Below, piece by piece: positions 62,861 to 64,000 of a DNA stretch of 64,000 bases. Below the pieces are notes generated by a model. It searched no databases. It saw nothing but the letters and a program-made list of their open reading frames with translations, and was not told the DNA's origin. The number at the start of each line of letters is the position of its first letter. The stretch's first letter is position 1. The stretch is from Rhizobium leguminosarum (lineage in GTDB: Bacteria > Pseudomonadota > Alphaproteobacteria > Rhizobiales > Rhizobiaceae): NCBI RefSeq assembly GCF_004123835.1, contig NZ_MZMU01000003.1, forward strand, positions 434,001 through 498,000, given 5' to 3'. The position numbers and the translations under genes were made by a program.

Positions 62861-63403
62861 GTGGCTGATTTCGACGACGAACGTATCGCTTCCCTGAAGC
62901 AGCGCAGGAAAGCCGCCATCCTGGATCGGTTTCTGACCTTCTCCGGCCTGGCGCTTGCCGGCGCCTCCGCCTTCTTTCCCTGGTACGTCTTCTTCAACGC
63001 GGACAAATTCGGCATCAATGTCGCCGCCAGCGAGAATTCGCGTGAACTGCCGGATTGGCCGGCCCGCAACGTCTTCAGCGTCTCGCCGCTTGCCATGGTC
63101 AACAAGAACGAGGCGGACAAGAAGGCCCCGCCGATCGATCCGCTGACGACGGCGACGGTCTCCGATCTCGGCAAGGAGCGCGATGGCCGCGCCATACAGG
63201 AAGATCAGCCTTTCCCCGGCAAATCTTCCTTCCGCCTGCTGCATGTTTCCAACGGCCGGGCGCTGATCGAGGATCCCTCGGGCATGTATGTGGTGCGCAT
63301 CGGCTCGATCCTGCCCGACGAAAGCCGCCTTGCGACACTCGAGCAGCGCGATGGCAAATGGGTGATCGTCACCTCCAAAGGCGAGATCTACCAGAACAAT
63401 TGA
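62861..63403 (+). CDS. hypothetical flagellar-cluster membrane protein
   Basis: 180 residues from a GTG at 62861 with AGAGGAGAGG upstream, 2 bases after fliI. One membrane helix at about 24-43 (FSGLALAGASAFFPWYVFF), then a periplasmic domain with SSFRLLHVSNGRALIEDPSGMYVVRIGSILPDES. The latter half resembles small C-terminal beta domains of bacterial export or pilus accessory proteins. It is conserved in position in rhizobial flagellar clusters; function unknown. Confidence 0.72.
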   Translation: MADFDDERIASLKQRRKAAILDRFLTFSGLALAGASAFFPWYVFFNADKFGINVAASENSRELPDWPARNVFSVSPLAMVNKNEADKKAPPIDPLTTATVSDLGKERDGRAIQEDQPFPGKSSFRLLHVSNGRALIEDPSGMYVVRIGSILPDESRLATLEQRDGKWVIVTSKGEIYQNN

Positions 63404-63430
63404 ACCTGTCCGTAAACGCCGAAGGCAACA

Positions 63431-63466
63431 GGGGCTCCGCCGCGAACCGGCCGGAGCCCCTTTTTT
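63431..63466 (+). terminator. intrinsic terminator of the flgF-fliI unit
   Basis: 9-bp stem GGGGCTCCG / CGGAGCCCC with a 12-base loop followed by TTTTTT, 28 bases after the preceding stop codon. Confidence 0.88.
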
Positions 63467-63477
63467 CTGCGCGATCC

Positions 63478-63572
63478 TTAGATCGATTCCGATTTATGGA
63501 ATGACGCAGCAATTCAAAGAGTTACAACGCCCTTGCGCGTCCGAAAGACGCGCGGCGCTGTCATCGCGGCGG
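63478..63572 (+). repeat. family A palindromic repeat
   Basis: TTAGATCGATTCCGATTTA, then GCAGCAATTCAAAGAGTTACAA, then the hairpin CGCGTCCGAAAGACGCG with outer CGCC/GGCG; same order of blocks as the copy at 25211. Confidence 0.75.
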
Positions 63573-63664
63573 CCTTCGCCGAAAACCGCCTCGCGCCTGA
63601 ATTCCCGTAAGTCCCACGCAAGATTACCGCACTAGGTTCGGGACAGTAAAAACGGAGAGTTCTC

Positions 63665-64000
63665 ATGCAACCGATCCAACTTTTCGACTTGGCTTCGCGG
63701 CAGGCGGAATGGCTGACGATCCGTCAGCAGGTTGTTGCCGGCAACATCGCGAATGCCAATACCCCGAAGTTCCATGCCAAGGACGTTACGCCCTTTGATG
63801 CGGTGCTCGACAATTCCAATATCAACATGGCGCGCACCAATCCGGCGCATCTCAGCGGCAACGATTTCAGCGACAGCGGCGATATCGACATCAAGGACGC
63901 CGCACTCGACCAGGAAATCGGCGTCCAGGAATCCGGCAATACGGTCGGTTTGGCCGAGGAGCTCTCCAAGTCGGGCGATATCAAGCGCCAGTACGATCTG
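63665..64000 (+). CDS. flgB: flagellar basal-body rod protein FlgB, N-terminal part (cut by window end)
   Basis: 112 codons visible. The rod-protein N-terminal motif (LASRQAEWLTIRQQVVAGNIANANTPKFHAKD) identifies FlgB, the first proximal-rod subunit. GGAGAGTTCTC precedes the ATG. It lies beyond the terminator and the family A repeat, so it starts its own transcription unit. Confidence 0.9.
   Translation, partial: MQPIQLFDLASRQAEWLTIRQQVVAGNIANANTPKFHAKDVTPFDAVLDNSNINMARTNPAHLSGNDFSDSGDIDIKDAALDQEIGVQESGNTVGLAEELSKSGDIKRQYDL

Overview
The window looks like chromosome from a fast-growing rhizobium (Rhizobium etli/leguminosarum type). This rests on three things: the gene order icpA-cheS-cheY1-cheA-cheW-cheR-cheB-cheY2-cheD-cheT-fliF-visN-visR, which is characteristic of Rhizobiaceae; a fused SecDF together with two Ku genes; and two families of short palindromic intergenic repeats. 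Base composition is uniformly GC-rich with alphaproteobacterial codon use. No rRNA, tRNA, insertion sequence or CRISPR array was seen.

1-15.1 kb: a sugar and sugar-alcohol catabolic island. On the minus strand are a binding protein and the start of an ABC permease. Divergent from them is a plus-strand run: ketohexose 3-epimerase family protein, ROK regulator, PfkB kinase, GatZ/KbaZ-type (PF08013) protein fused in frame to a ribitol-dehydrogenase-like SDR, and galactitol-dehydrogenase-like SDR. A second block follows from a promoter bracketed by two LacI-type operators near 8.25-8.32 kb: DhnA-type aldolase, Gfo/Idh/MocA oxidoreductase, D-lyxose isomerase, second PfkB kinase, SmoS-like SDR and Zn-dependent dehydrogenase. 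It ends at a convergent LacI regulator. The content fits oxidation of polyols to ketoses, epimerisation or isomerisation, phosphorylation, and entry into fructose-6-phosphate or triose pools.

15.3-20.5 kb: a lipase-like hydrolase, a beta-helix protein, an acyltransferase-3, a Wzy/ExoQ-like polymerase and an SGNH hydrolase, probably cell-surface polysaccharide functions. 20.7-23.1 kb: two convergent Ku (NHEJ) transcription units, each preceded by a sequence matching the general-stress EcfG/RpoE2 promoter. 23.2-27.8 kb: OsmC, an FAD oxidoreductase, a DMT exporter and a dioxygenase-hydrolase fusion.

27.9-35 kb: three histidine kinases and several receiver-only proteins, with one LuxR-type regulator as the only DNA-binding output. 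35.1-42.1 kb: SecDF, a CPA2 antiporter with a small divergent XRE regulator, a GT-C glycosyltransferase and a possible 37-residue membrane protein.

42.5-64 kb: the chemotaxis operon and the first part of the flagellar regulon. It comprises che-fliF (ending at a strong terminator), visNR (master regulator), the minus-strand unit motA-fliM-fliN-fliG-flhB-hypothetical, the plus-strand unit flgF-fliI-hypothetical, and flgB cut by the window end. Repeat family A (seven full or partial copies) and family B (five copies, two hairpins each, arms that covary) sit between genes; four B copies contain the stop codon of an adjacent gene or putative gene.
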